64,000 bases of DNA from G965195345 sp965277625 (GTDB taxonomy: Bacteria; Pseudomonadota; Gammaproteobacteria; CAKMZV01), in the NCBI GenBank assembly GCA_965277625.1, contig OZ255827.1, forward strand, positions 1,302,001 through 1,366,000, given 5' to 3'. This document shows, piece after piece, positions 1-8,370 of the stretch. The stretch's first letter is position 1. Each line of letters starts with the position of its first letter. The position numbers were made by a program, and so were the translations under genes. The notes beneath the pieces were generated by a model. The model did no database searches. It had not been told where the DNA came from and was given only the letters and a program-made list of their open reading frames with translations.

Positions 1-257
1 CACTTAAAGCACAAGATGTTGTGGCTTTTCAGAGCCTGATCAAAATGCTACACCAACACCTTGTGCACTTGGGCGTTGTACCAGAGCCTGTGGCTCAATT
101 TATTGAGCGTATTGAACAACAAGGCGGGGCTGCAAAAATCAGCGGCGCTGGCGCCTCTCGCGGGACATCTGGGGGGATGGTGTTGGTTTGGAATTTACCC
201 GCTGAAGCGCTGACCGAGCTTTGCCAAAAACACCAATACAGGGTGCTTTGTGCTTGA
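1..257 (+). CDS. GHMP-family kinase, C-terminal fragment (possibly mevalonate kinase)
   Basis: The frame is open at the left edge (first whole codon at base 3) and stops at TGA 255-257, so only about the last 84 residues are present. The visible part has a helix containing LGVVPEPVAQFIERI, then KISGAGASRG and a hydrophobic strand GGMVLVW. This resembles the C-terminal glycine-rich loop of GHMP small-molecule kinases, and mevalonate kinase fits best from memory of the family. If so, the organism would make isoprenoids by the mevalonate route, which is uncommon in gammaproteobacteria. The ATP-binding half lies outside the window, so another GHMP kinase (homoserine kinase or IspE type) is not excluded. 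It converges on zapE across a 67-base gap. Confidence 0.45.
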   Translation, partial: LKAQDVVAFQSLIKMLHQHLVHLGVVPEPVAQFIERIEQQGGAAKISGAGASRGTSGGMVLVWNLPAEALTELCQKHQYRVLCA

Positions 258-324
258 TTCAACGATCGCTCAGCTTGCTTGTGGCAATAGGTTTGGGTCT
301 TTGATCAACGAGTGACAGTCAAAT

Positions 325-1410
325 TCACTTGATAAATAACATTTGAGTGAGACGGCTCTTGGTCCGTGGTAAATCCAGTGATTTTGGCACTTGTTCTAAG
401 AGCTCTAACAAAGGTTCATCAGAAGCAATGTACAGTGTTTTATTTTTATCATAAAGCACATCGATCAGCCAGACAAAGCGTTGAATCCACATCCGTTCCT
501 CAACAATATCAGCACTTATATTGGAAATAAAAAAACAATCGTAAACAAGGCACAGGTCGAGATAATCTCGATACGAGCGGTTGGTGCCACAAATGGCTTC
601 AAAATCAAACCATAACCCTTTATCCCACTGTTTTAAATAGTGGATGGGGCGTTTCTGAATGGTTAATTGACCATTGAGTTTAACAGCTTTATTGAGTAAG
701 TTTAATTGTTGAAAGAGGGTTGCCAGTGCTTGTTCAGTCAGGTTTCTACACGCTTCATTGTCGCTATTTAATTGTCTATAGCGGTAATCTTCTCCGTGGT
801 CTAATTGGAAGATGTCCATCTTTTGTTTCATGGATTCCAATACGGGACGAATTTTGAATTGATAGCCTGGAATATTCAACAATGTATCAGGATGATAATT
901 GGAAGTAATCACCAGAAAAATATTGTTTTTAAGGGCATTGTTGAATACGCCTTGCCAAAGCGTACCGTCGGCAATGTCATGCAGGTGTAAATCATCAAAA
1001 AAAATAACTTGAGCTGATTGCGCCATTTCATCGATCACACTTTGCATGGGATTGTCTTTGTTCTCATGTTGTTTAAGCTGATTGAGTAGCTGTTGGAGCA
1101 GTTCGTGATAATGCAAGCGCACTTTGGGTTTTGCAACCAACTGAAAAAAAGCATCCATCATTATGGTTTTACCGCGCCCAACACCGCCCCACAAATACAA
1201 ACCCATTTTTTCAGGTTGAGAAAAGAAATAATGCTTGTGGATACGCTCATGCAACAGGTAAAAATTTTTGACGGCATCGACTTGGGTGGCATCCATCGTT
1301 AGATTTGATGCGCTGAATATTTGCTCAAAAAAAGCAATCATGTCCGCTTCGGACTTTATATGGGGGCGATTGGTGTTTTTAGCCGTATTAGCTGGTAATG
1401 ATGGGTTCAA
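325..1410 (-). CDS. zapE: Cell division protein ZapE (AFG1-family ATPase)
   Basis: This 361-residue P-loop ATPase belongs to the AFG1/ZapE family, whose E. coli member acts at the Z-ring during late constriction and is of similar length. Walker A is GGVGRGKT at about residues 75-82. Walker B is VIFFDDLHLHDIADG from about 135, and a sensor-like VITSNYHP lies near 167-174. Two features are unusual. The Walker B acidic pair reads DD where family members normally have DE, and the usual GLQRERFLP segment holding a conserved arginine reads GYQFKIRPV. The identity is clear from overall order and motifs, but catalysis may be altered. The gene is transcribed away from the TPR lipoprotein, with the 295-base gap between them holding a promoter for the latter. 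Confidence 0.88.
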   Translation of the reverse strand: MNPSLPANTAKNTNRPHIKSEADMIAFFEQIFSASNLTMDATQVDAVKNFYLLHERIHKHYFFSQPEKMGLYLWGGVGRGKTIMMDAFFQLVAKPKVRLHYHELLQQLLNQLKQHENKDNPMQSVIDEMAQSAQVIFFDDLHLHDIADGTLWQGVFNNALKNNIFLVITSNYHPDTLLNIPGYQFKIRPVLESMKQKMDIFQLDHGEDYRYRQLNSDNEACRNLTEQALATLFQQLNLLNKAVKLNGQLTIQKRPIHYLKQWDKGLWFDFEAICGTNRSYRDYLDLCLVYDCFFISNISADIVEERMWIQRFVWLIDVLYDKNKTLYIASDEPLLELLEQVPKSLDLPRTKSRLTQMLFIK

Positions 1411-1522
1411 TTTTTGTGATGTCAGAGGTTATCAATAGGTCTTAGATGTCAGTCGCCAGTATTCTACTGTATTACATCGTCATAGCTTGAGAGAAATAGG
1501 GGTGTGGTAGAATTTGATTCGT

Positions 1523-1550
1523 TTGACAGAGGTTTAAACAATGATATAGT
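1523..1550 (+). promoter_or_regulatory. Sigma70-type promoter for the TPR lipoprotein gene
   Basis: A perfect -35 box TTGACA (1523-1528) and a good -10 box TATAGT (1545-1550) are separated by 16 bases. Transcription would begin near 1557, leaving a leader of about 150 bases before the ATG at 1706. It sits in the gap between divergent genes and faces the lipoprotein gene. Nothing else recognisable was seen in the rest of this gap. Confidence 0.6.
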
Positions 1551-1705
1551 ATCCTAATTGTTGTTCATTATATCTGGGACTTCTATCAGTCCTAAAACGG
1601 TTTGTTGTCTATGATCGAGGAGGCTTTCATTGAATTATTTTGTGATAAATGGTCACCGGTTTTTTTATGGTGGCATAATGACTGAATAATTGATTTCAGG
1701 TACGC

Positions 1706-3349
1706 ATGGGTAAAAAAATCTTAAAAATGGTTTTAGCAATTGGGTTCATGCACGTCGCCCTAAGTGCTTGTGGTGGCGTGTCTAATAAAAACGTCGTTGC
1801 AGCGCAAACTGAACCAGACAAAATCAATGAGCATAGCGAAAATCGACCTTTTGATGGCGAAATGCTGACCAAGATTTTGTCTGCTGAAGTGGCAGTGAGG
1901 AATAAAAATTATATTTATGCGGCGAAGGTCTATGACCAAATCGCTGAAGAATACCCAGCCTCCAGACATGCGCATTTGTATGCCATAAATTATGCTTCAA
2001 TGGCCGGCAGAATGGATTTGGTAACAATCAATTTCAAACGGGCATTGTTGCGCTATAAAACTGACAAAATGGAATTGGCGCATATCCAAGTGGTTCAACT
2101 GTTAAAACTCGCATTGCAATTAAAAGACGAAGAACTTTTAAGCAATTTTGTGGAGACCATTCAAACAAAAATGGATTTTGCGGCCTTTGCAACTGTTTTT
2201 GCAGATGCAGATGCTTATAATATTAAAGGTCACAGTTATGATCCGGATGTATTAGCCTATTTGCAAAATCAAGCCACTGTCTCTGGGGATTTAGATTTTT
2301 ATGTTTTATGGATTCATGCACTCATTAGAAGAGATAAACAGCAAAGGGCAGAAGCGGCATGGCTCATGGCTGATGAAAAATATCCCCATAGTGAGCAATT
2401 GAAATATTTACACCTTGAGATAACATTTGCACTGGGCGCGTACCAAAAAACATTGGATCTAATGGATAGCTATGATCTGCCCGAAACATCAGAATATTTA
2501 CTGCTAAAAGCGCAAGCCCAATACAATCTTGAGGATTGGCAAGGGATTGAAGATCTTTTGCAAGCACTCAAAAAAGACCCAGAATTTGTCTCTGAGGCTA
2601 ATTATCAATTGGCTTTGTTCTTTTATAAACAAAAAAAACATGAGGTTGCCATCAATCATTTGAATGCCCTAAATGATGCTTCATTCGATTTTAAAAAAAA
2701 ATTCGAATTGGGGCGTAATTATTTAGCACTAAGTTCGTATCAAAAAGCCGTAAACGTATTGACAACGATTCAATCAATAAACCTTCAACAAACAGAAGCG
2801 CAGGTCATTTTGTTATCTCAAGTCATGTTTAATGCAGGTAATACAACCGCAGCCATCGAATTATTGGATGAATTTATAGAGAAATATCCCTCTGCCAATG
2901 CATATCATAAGCGTGCTTTGCATTATTACAAACTAGATCTTTTTAAGCAATTTGAACAAGATATGCGAACGATTATTCGCTTAGATCCAAAAGATGCGGA
3001 AGCCTATAACAACCTTGGTTACGTGCTCGCTAATAAATTGGAGCGCGCTGAAGAAGCCTTAGAATTACTCAAAGTTGCTTATGAGCTTGAACCCTATAAA
3101 TATTATATTTTAGACAGCTTAGGCTGGACCTTGTATCGATTAAATCGGCTCGATGAAGCCATTGAATACCTAAATCGATCGATTGAATTGGAATTTGATC
3201 CTGTTGTCGCGGCACATCTGATCGAAGTTCTATGGAAAAACAATAACAGAGACCAAGCCTTTGAACTATGGCAAAAAGCCAATAAAGCCTTTCCTAAAGA
3301 CGAAGTGCTACTGAACACAGCTGAGCGTCTCAAAATGGTTTCTAAATAA
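1706..3349 (+). CDS. TPR-repeat outer-membrane lipoprotein
   Basis: The 547-residue product starts with a lipoprotein signal peptide ending in the lipobox L-S-A-C, with acylated Cys22, so it is expected to be membrane anchored and periplasm-facing. The rest is helical and rich in tetratricopeptide repeats. The clearest run is near the C-terminus, where segments such as AEAYNNLGYVLANKLERAEE and DSLGWTLYRLNRLDEAIEYL have the TPR W/L-G-Y-A spacing. TPR proteins are scaffolds rather than enzymes. Size and lipobox recall LbcA of Pseudomonas, the adaptor of the CtpA protease, but I cannot establish orthology. The gene follows a good promoter and is 19 bases ahead of the carbonic-anhydrase-like gene, so the two are probably co-transcribed. 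Confidence 0.8.
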   Translation: MGKKILKMVLAIGFMHVALSACGGVSNKNVVAAQTEPDKINEHSENRPFDGEMLTKILSAEVAVRNKNYIYAAKVYDQIAEEYPASRHAHLYAINYASMAGRMDLVTINFKRALLRYKTDKMELAHIQVVQLLKLALQLKDEELLSNFVETIQTKMDFAAFATVFADADAYNIKGHSYDPDVLAYLQNQATVSGDLDFYVLWIHALIRRDKQQRAEAAWLMADEKYPHSEQLKYLHLEITFALGAYQKTLDLMDSYDLPETSEYLLLKAQAQYNLEDWQGIEDLLQALKKDPEFVSEANYQLALFFYKQKKHEVAINHLNALNDASFDFKKKFELGRNYLALSSYQKAVNVLTTIQSINLQQTEAQVILLSQVMFNAGNTTAAIELLDEFIEKYPSANAYHKRALHYYKLDLFKQFEQDMRTIIRLDPKDAEAYNNLGYVLANKLERAEEALELLKVAYELEPYKYYILDSLGWTLYRLNRLDEAIEYLNRSIELEFDPVVAAHLIEVLWKNNNRDQAFELWQKANKAFPKDEVLLNTAERLKMVSK

Positions 3350-3368
3350 AAACCTTGGCTTTAATCTT

Positions 3369-3923
3369 ATGTCAAAGCGATCTTATCAATCCATAAACCC
3401 AACCATTGGTGAAGATGTGTTCATTGATGAGCGTGCAGTGGTCATTGGCGATGTGCACCTCGGCGCGGATTGTTCAGTTTGGCCCAATGCGACGATTCGT
3501 GGCGATATGCATCGCATCAGAATTGGTCAACGTACCAATGTCCAAGACAATTCCTGCCTCCACATCACCCATGCCAGCCAATATAACCCTAAGGGTCATG
3601 CTTTGACCATTGGCGATGATGTCACCATTGGACACTCAGCCGTACTCCATGGCTGTACCATACACAATCGAGTTTTGATTGGCATTGGCAGCATTGTATT
3701 AGATCAAGCGGTGATTGAAGACGATGTGATTCTTGCGGCAGGATCCTTAGTGCCGCAAAGAAAAACACTCAATTCTGGCTGGATGTACATGGGCTCGCCA
3801 GCAAAAGCCATACGCGAATTAACCGAAGATGAAAAAAAGCAATTACTCTATGGCGCAACCAATTATGTGCGCCTTAAAAACACCTATCTTGGACTGGCAA
3901 CCCATCTCTGGAAAAAGCCCTAA
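3369..3923 (+). CDS. Gamma-carbonic-anhydrase-like hexapeptide-repeat protein (YrdA family)
   Basis: The product is a 184-residue left-handed beta-helix protein. Repeated hexapeptide units (for example VVIGDV, VTIGHS, VLIGIG) run through most of its length and a short helical tail ends in TEDEKKQLLYGATNYVRL. The three histidines expected to bind metal at the trimer interface are present in NSCLHI (His65) and GHSAVLHG (His89, His94), as is the RGD of PNATIRGD. These are hallmarks of gamma-class carbonic anhydrases and of YrdA/PaaY relatives. Many bacterial members have weak or no measured carbonic anhydrase activity, so the physiological reaction is uncertain. Length is normal for the family. 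It probably shares a transcript with the upstream lipoprotein gene. Confidence 0.85.
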   Translation: MSKRSYQSINPTIGEDVFIDERAVVIGDVHLGADCSVWPNATIRGDMHRIRIGQRTNVQDNSCLHITHASQYNPKGHALTIGDDVTIGHSAVLHGCTIHNRVLIGIGSIVLDQAVIEDDVILAAGSLVPQRKTLNSGWMYMGSPAKAIRELTEDEKKQLLYGATNYVRLKNTYLGLATHLWKKP

Positions 3924-4035
3924 AGATTGACAACCGAGCGCTTTAATAATGGTAAAATTAAGACTTCATCAAATCAATCAAATGGCAGATCCAGTCAAAC
4001 ATTGCTCCGTTGAACCCAATTCATAGTTTATTTAT

Positions 4036-5127
4036 ATGTACCGTATAAATCAAAATATTCAAGCGCCCAAAGTGTTGTTTGATCGCATCAACGAAGAGAG
4101 CCTTCGAGCACGGGCTATAGCACCTCCAGCACCGCAGAACGTCGAAGCTTTAACAGCGGAAATCAAAGCATTGCTTAAGGCGCGGAATGCCGTTCTGGTC
4201 GCCCATTTTTACGTCGATGAACAGTTACAGGCTTTGGCAGAAGCCACGGGTGGGTTGGTTTCAGACTCACTTGATATGGCTTATTTTGGCAATGATCACC
4301 CAGCAACAACATTGGCGGTATGTGGGGTGCGCTTTATGGGAGAGACCGCCAAAATACTCACCCCCGCTAAAACCGTGTTAATGCCTTCATTGGAAGCGAC
4401 TTGTTCATTAGATTTAGGTTGTCCCATAGATCTGTTTAGGGCGTTTAAAGCCAATCATCCTGATCGTACCGTTGTCGTCTATGCCAATACCAGTGCTGAG
4501 GTTAAAGCCGAGTCTGATTGGGTGGTTACTTCGGGCAACGCCATACAAATTGTTAATCATTTGCATGAACGTGGGGAGAAAATTCTCTGGGCACCCGATC
4601 GACATCTCGGCAATTGGATTCAAACCCAAACAAACGCTGATATGTTATGCTGGCAAGGACATTGTGTGGTGCACGATGAATTCAAATCTACACAGTTGAA
4701 TCACCTGATGGCGCTGCACCCAGATGCTGTGGTTATTGCCCATCCAGAATCCCCCTTTGAAGTCTTGGACCATGCTGAAGTCATTGGCTCAACCAAGGTG
4801 TTGATTGAAACGGTTTCAAAATCATCGGCTCAAAAGTTCATTGTTGCGACTGATGAAGGTATATTTTATAAAATGCGTCAATCGCAACCACAAAAAACAT
4901 TTTTATTGGCACCCACGGGCGGAAAGGGCGCGACTTGTACCTCCTGTGGCAGTTGTCCTTGGATGGCCTTAAACGATTTGCAAGGACTGAGAAACTGCTT
5001 GCGCGATCAAAGCAATGAAATCACCATCGATCGCGCCATTCAAAAAAAGGCATTACAACCCATTAAACGGATGTTGGACTTTTCTAAATCTCAAGGGCTG
5101 GCCATTCATGCAATCGGTGATGCTTAA
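4036..5127 (+). CDS. nadA: Quinolinate synthase
   Basis: NadA condenses iminoaspartate (made by NadB) with dihydroxyacetone phosphate to give quinolinate, an early step of de novo NAD synthesis in the cytoplasm. The 363-residue protein has the expected [4Fe-4S] cluster cysteines in three places: ATCSLDLGCP (about residue 123), CWQGHC (near 210) and CTSCGSCPWM (near 300). Other family motifs are LVAHFYVDEQLQALAE and SDSLDMA. Length is typical. It begins with ATG 112 bases after the carbonic-anhydrase-like gene and is followed 26 bases later by yebC. In E. coli nadA also sits near the tol-pal cluster, but downstream of cpoB rather than ahead of ruvC. Confidence 0.97.
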   Translation: MYRINQNIQAPKVLFDRINEESLRARAIAPPAPQNVEALTAEIKALLKARNAVLVAHFYVDEQLQALAEATGGLVSDSLDMAYFGNDHPATTLAVCGVRFMGETAKILTPAKTVLMPSLEATCSLDLGCPIDLFRAFKANHPDRTVVVYANTSAEVKAESDWVVTSGNAIQIVNHLHERGEKILWAPDRHLGNWIQTQTNADMLCWQGHCVVHDEFKSTQLNHLMALHPDAVVIAHPESPFEVLDHAEVIGSTKVLIETVSKSSAQKFIVATDEGIFYKMRQSQPQKTFLLAPTGGKGATCTSCGSCPWMALNDLQGLRNCLRDQSNEITIDRAIQKKALQPIKRMLDFSKSQGLAIHAIGDA

Positions 5128-5153
5128 CATGCTTAAATTACAAGTGAGGATTC

Positions 5154-5876
5154 ATGGCGGGTCATAGTAAGTGGGCGAACATTAAGCATCGCAAAGCCAA
5201 TCAAGATGCCAAACGTGGCAAAATCTTTACCAAATTGATTAGAGAGCTGACCGTTGCTGCCAAAAGTGGCGGGGCGGATTTATCAGCCAATTCACGATTA
5301 AGAACGGCGATCGATAAAGCCCTATCAAATAATATGAAAAGGGATACGATTGATAAGGCCATTGCCAGAGGCACAGGGCAATTAGAAGGCGTCAATTATG
5401 AAGAAATTCGCTACGAAGGCTATGGCATTGATGGTGTCGCCATACTGGTGGATTGCTTAACCGACAATAAGCAGCGAACGGTTTCAGATGTGCGTCACAC
5501 ATTCAGCAAACACGGCGGTAATCTGGGCACAGCAGGCTCGGTTGCCTATCTTTTTGAGCATCAGGGCATTATCCATTTTAGCGATCGGGCAAACGAAGAA
5601 GCCATTTTAGATTTTGCGCTGGACCATGATGCGAGTGACATTAGTGATTTAGACGAAGATGGATTTGACATCATTACCGAACCACAAAATTATTTGAGCC
5701 TCAAAGAAGCGCTCATTGCCCAAGGTTATGAACCTGAATACGCTGAACTGATCTGGAAAGCGAGTGTGCCGTCCACATTGAGTGAAGAACAGGCTGAAAA
5801 AGTCATTAAACTGATTGACACATTAGAAGATTTGGATGATGTTCAGATGGTTTATACCAACATGGAAATTCAATAA
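5154..5876 (+). CDS. yebC: YebC/PmpR/TACO1-family regulator
   Basis: This 240-residue protein has the invariant N-terminus MAGHSKWANIKHRKANQD, followed by the three-domain YebC/TACO1 fold with an acidic C-terminal domain. Members have been described as transcriptional regulators and, more recently, as translation factors that relieve ribosome stalling at proline-rich sequences. A GTGAGGA ribosome-binding site stands a few bases before the ATG. The gene lies directly upstream of ruvC, the usual arrangement in many proteobacteria, which suggests co-transcription with the Holliday-junction genes. Confidence 0.95.
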   Translation: MAGHSKWANIKHRKANQDAKRGKIFTKLIRELTVAAKSGGADLSANSRLRTAIDKALSNNMKRDTIDKAIARGTGQLEGVNYEEIRYEGYGIDGVAILVDCLTDNKQRTVSDVRHTFSKHGGNLGTAGSVAYLFEHQGIIHFSDRANEEAILDFALDHDASDISDLDEDGFDIITEPQNYLSLKEALIAQGYEPEYAELIWKASVPSTLSEEQAEKVIKLIDTLEDLDDVQMVYTNMEIQ

Positions 5877-5893
5877 ATTGGTGGATATTCGTT

Positions 5894-6385
5894 TTGTACC
5901 GTATCATTGGCATTGATCCAGGATCACGAATCACTGGGTATGGCATTATTGATGTTGAATACAGAACGCTAAAGTTTGTTGAAGCGGGCTGTATTCGCGT
6001 TAAAAGCGAGGCGATACCAGAACGATTGGCAGAAATTTTTCAAACATTGGCTGATGTCATACGGCAGTTTGAACCAAATAAAATGGCCATTGAGAAGGTT
6101 TTTATGCACCGCAATGCTGATTCGGCTTTAAAATTAGGCCAAGCTAGGGGCGCAGCCATTTGTGCGGCCCATACAGGACAACTCAATGTTCACGAGTTTT
6201 CAGCCAATGAAATCAAAAAAGCCGTCGTCGGTTATGGACATGCTGATAAAAATCAAATGCAATTCATGGTAAAAAACTTGTTAAAAATCTCTCAAGAGCT
6301 TCAAGAAGACAGCGCTGATGGATTATCTGCAGCCATCTGTTTGGCTTATCACCTTGGCACCCAAGATTTAAAAAGTAGGCGTTGA
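5894..6385 (+). CDS. ruvC: Holliday junction resolvase RuvC
   Basis: RuvC is the dimeric endonuclease that cuts Holliday junctions bound by RuvAB. The 163-residue product carries the four catalytic acidic residues in their family positions: Asp8 in IGIDPGS, Glu67 in MAIEKVF, and Asp139 and Asp142 in EDSADGLSAA. The start is a TTG at 5894. No ATG or GTG in frame gives the complete N-terminal beta strand, and TGGTGG about nine bases upstream could serve as a ribosome-binding site. The gene is 17 bases after yebC, and ruvA starts one base after its stop. Confidence 0.96.
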   Translation: MYRIIGIDPGSRITGYGIIDVEYRTLKFVEAGCIRVKSEAIPERLAEIFQTLADVIRQFEPNKMAIEKVFMHRNADSALKLGQARGAAICAAHTGQLNVHEFSANEIKKAVVGYGHADKNQMQFMVKNLLKISQELQEDSADGLSAAICLAYHLGTQDLKSRR

Positions 6386-6386
6386 T

Positions 6387-6962
6387 ATGATTGCATGGTT
6401 AGAAGGCATAGTTGTTGCAAAAACGCCACCCAGCGTTGTTCTAAATGTCAATGGCGTCGGCTATGACGTTGAAACCTCTTATGTGACCTATGCGATGATT
6501 CCAAGCTTGGGAGAGCGCATGGCATTGCACATACATACTTTAGTTCGTGAGGACGCGCTGTTGCTTTATGGTTTTGCGGATACTGAAGAACGCGCCTTGT
6601 TTCTATCGCTACTGAAGATAAACGGCGTTGGCGCAAAACTTGCTTTGACCATTTTGTCGGGTTTGTCCGCCCAAGAATTGATTCAAATCGTTCAAGAAAA
6701 AAACAGCCAAAGACTGGTTTCCATTCCAGGGATTGGCAAAAAAACAGCAGAAAGACTGCTATTAGAATTAAAAGACAAATTAGGCAACAACATTGCCCAA
6801 ACAACATCGCCAGTGGATAACAACAATCTTCAAGTCATACAAGCATTGGAAAAACTGGGTTACAAATCATCTGAGGCAGAAAAAATGTTGCAGACACTGC
6901 CCAGCGAACTCAATCATGCGCCTGTGGCTGAAAAAATCCGATACATTCTTAAATCGCATTGA
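6387..6962 (+). CDS. ruvA: Holliday junction branch migration protein RuvA
   Basis: RuvA is the tetrameric junction-binding subunit that recruits the RuvB motor. The 191-residue product shows the N-terminal OB-fold (MIAWLEGIVV ... VNGVGYDVE), two helix-hairpin-helix motifs (LLKINGVGAKLALTIL and VSIPGIGKKTAERLLLEL), a linker, and the C-terminal three-helix domain that contacts RuvB. Length and domain order are normal. It is embedded between ruvC and ruvB with almost no spacing, so the three are surely co-transcribed. Confidence 0.97.
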   Translation: MIAWLEGIVVAKTPPSVVLNVNGVGYDVETSYVTYAMIPSLGERMALHIHTLVREDALLLYGFADTEERALFLSLLKINGVGAKLALTILSGLSAQELIQIVQEKNSQRLVSIPGIGKKTAERLLLELKDKLGNNIAQTTSPVDNNNLQVIQALEKLGYKSSEAEKMLQTLPSELNHAPVAEKIRYILKSH

Positions 6963-6964
6963 TC

Positions 6965-7969
6965 ATGTCAGACAATCGATTCATCTCACCCACCTATCAT
7001 GACCCATTAGAGCCAGTAGTAAGCCTGCGCCCTGAAACCTTAGAAGAGTATATTGGTCAGACCAAAGTTCGCGAACAAATGCGTGTTTTTCTAACGGCTG
7101 CCAAAAATCGCTCTGAAGCCTTGGATCATGTGTTGCTATTTGGTCCACCAGGGCTTGGAAAAACCACTCTATCGCACATTGTGGCCAATGAAATGGGCGC
7201 CAAAATGCACGCCACATCAGGGCCTGTGATTGAAAAAGCAGGGGATTTGGCTGCATTGCTAACAAAATTAGACAAGGGAGATGTGTTATTCATTGATGAA
7301 ATACATCGCCTTTCACCTATTATGGAAGAGGTGCTCTATCCTGCCTTAGAAGATTACAAATTGGATATTATGATTGGCGAAGGCCCCGCAGCGCAATCGG
7401 TTAATATTGAGTTAGCGCCTTTTACATTGATTGGTGCCACCACACGAGCGGGGTTGCTGACCTCACCGTTGCGAGCACGTTTTGGCATTGTGCAAAGATT
7501 AGAGTATTATTTGGTCGAAGATCTGGTACAAATTGTCAAACGATCAGCCCAAATATTGGAGTTGGAGTGCGAAGCTAAGGGTGTGTTAGAAATTGCCATG
7601 CGCTCAAGAGGCACACCACGGATTGCCAATCGCTTATTGCGCCGAGTGCGCGATTATGCCCAAGTGTTGGGGGACGGCATCATCACCGAATCGGTTGCGG
7701 CTCAAGCTTTAATTGAATTAGAAGTCGATCAACGTGGGCTTGATAAAATGGACATTCAATTATTAAAAACCTTGATTGAAAAATTCAATGGTGGACCTGT
7801 GGGTTTGGACACATTAACCACAGCCTTGGGAGAAGAAAAGGGCACTTTGGAAGATGTGATAGAGCCATTTCTTGTACAACAAGGTTTTCTCATGCGAACG
7901 CCTCGCGGACGATTGGCCACGGAACATGCTTATACCCATCTGGGTCTTTCATCTGGAAAAATGTTATGA
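6965..7969 (+). CDS. ruvB: Holliday junction branch migration ATPase RuvB
   Basis: RuvB is the hexameric AAA+ motor that drives branch migration. Walker A is GPPGLGKT (about residues 60-67) and Walker B is VLFIDEIHRL (107-116). Sensor and arginine-finger regions are seen in GATTRAGLLTSPLRARFG, and a winged-helix domain follows with GLDTLTTALGEEKGTLEDVI. I place the start at the ATG at 6965, giving MSDNRF and 334 residues, two bases after the ruvA stop. An in-frame TTG at 6959 overlapping ruvA is less likely. The stop codon overlaps the ATG of the next gene (ATGA). Confidence 0.97.
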   Translation: MSDNRFISPTYHDPLEPVVSLRPETLEEYIGQTKVREQMRVFLTAAKNRSEALDHVLLFGPPGLGKTTLSHIVANEMGAKMHATSGPVIEKAGDLAALLTKLDKGDVLFIDEIHRLSPIMEEVLYPALEDYKLDIMIGEGPAAQSVNIELAPFTLIGATTRAGLLTSPLRARFGIVQRLEYYLVEDLVQIVKRSAQILELECEAKGVLEIAMRSRGTPRIANRLLRRVRDYAQVLGDGIITESVAAQALIELEVDQRGLDKMDIQLLKTLIEKFNGGPVGLDTLTTALGEEKGTLEDVIEPFLVQQGFLMRTPRGRLATEHAYTHLGLSSGKML

Positions 7970-8364
7970 CATTTGATTGGGATGTGCGAATTTATTGGGA
8001 AAATACCGATGCGGGTGGGGTGGTCTATCACAGTGAATATCTCGCTTTTTTAGAACGATGCCGAACCGAATGGTTACGCAGTCATGGCATCAACCAGTCA
8101 ACTTTAGAGGCCGAATTTGGAGGCTTATTTGTTGTAAGAGAAGCCAATATTGCCTATTTGAAACCGGCAAAATTAGACGAAATCTTGACGGTGAGCAGTC
8201 AAGTCAAAGAATTAAGAAAGTCAGCCGTTTGCCTTGACCAAAAAATTATTAACAAGGATAATGAACAGCTTCTAATAGAGGCTCAAATAACATTGGTATA
8301 TATTACCAGAAAAACTTTTAAACCCAAACGGATGCCTGAAAATATTCGTAGAATTTTCATCTAA
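7966..8364 (+). CDS. ybgC: Acyl-CoA thioesterase YbgC of the Tol-Pal cluster
   Basis: This 132-residue hotdog-fold thioesterase has the family signature around the catalytic aspartate (YWENTDAGGVVYHSEYLAFLE) split between residues 10 and 30. YbgC enzymes hydrolyse acyl-CoA thioesters and are linked to phospholipid metabolism. The gene is the conventional first member of the tol-pal operon. Its ATG overlaps the ruvB stop by four bases and tolQ starts six bases after its own stop, so the ruv and tol genes form one continuous run. Confidence 0.93.
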   Translation: MTFDWDVRIYWENTDAGGVVYHSEYLAFLERCRTEWLRSHGINQSTLEAEFGGLFVVREANIAYLKPAKLDEILTVSSQVKELRKSAVCLDQKIINKDNEQLLIEAQITLVYITRKTFKPKRMPENIRRIFI

Positions 8365-8370
8365 AAACTT

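Noticed and set aside
1611..1685. A 24-codon frame (MIEEAFIELFCDKWSPVFLW, then four more residues) in the leader of the TPR lipoprotein gene
   Set aside because: It has no ribosome-binding site and no coupling to the next gene, and frames of this length are expected by chance. A regulatory leader peptide is possible but unsupported.
3927..3958. TTGACA and TAAAAT ahead of nadA as a promoter
   Set aside because: The spacer is 20 bases, too long for a normal sigma70 promoter, so I do not list it although the -35 box is perfect.
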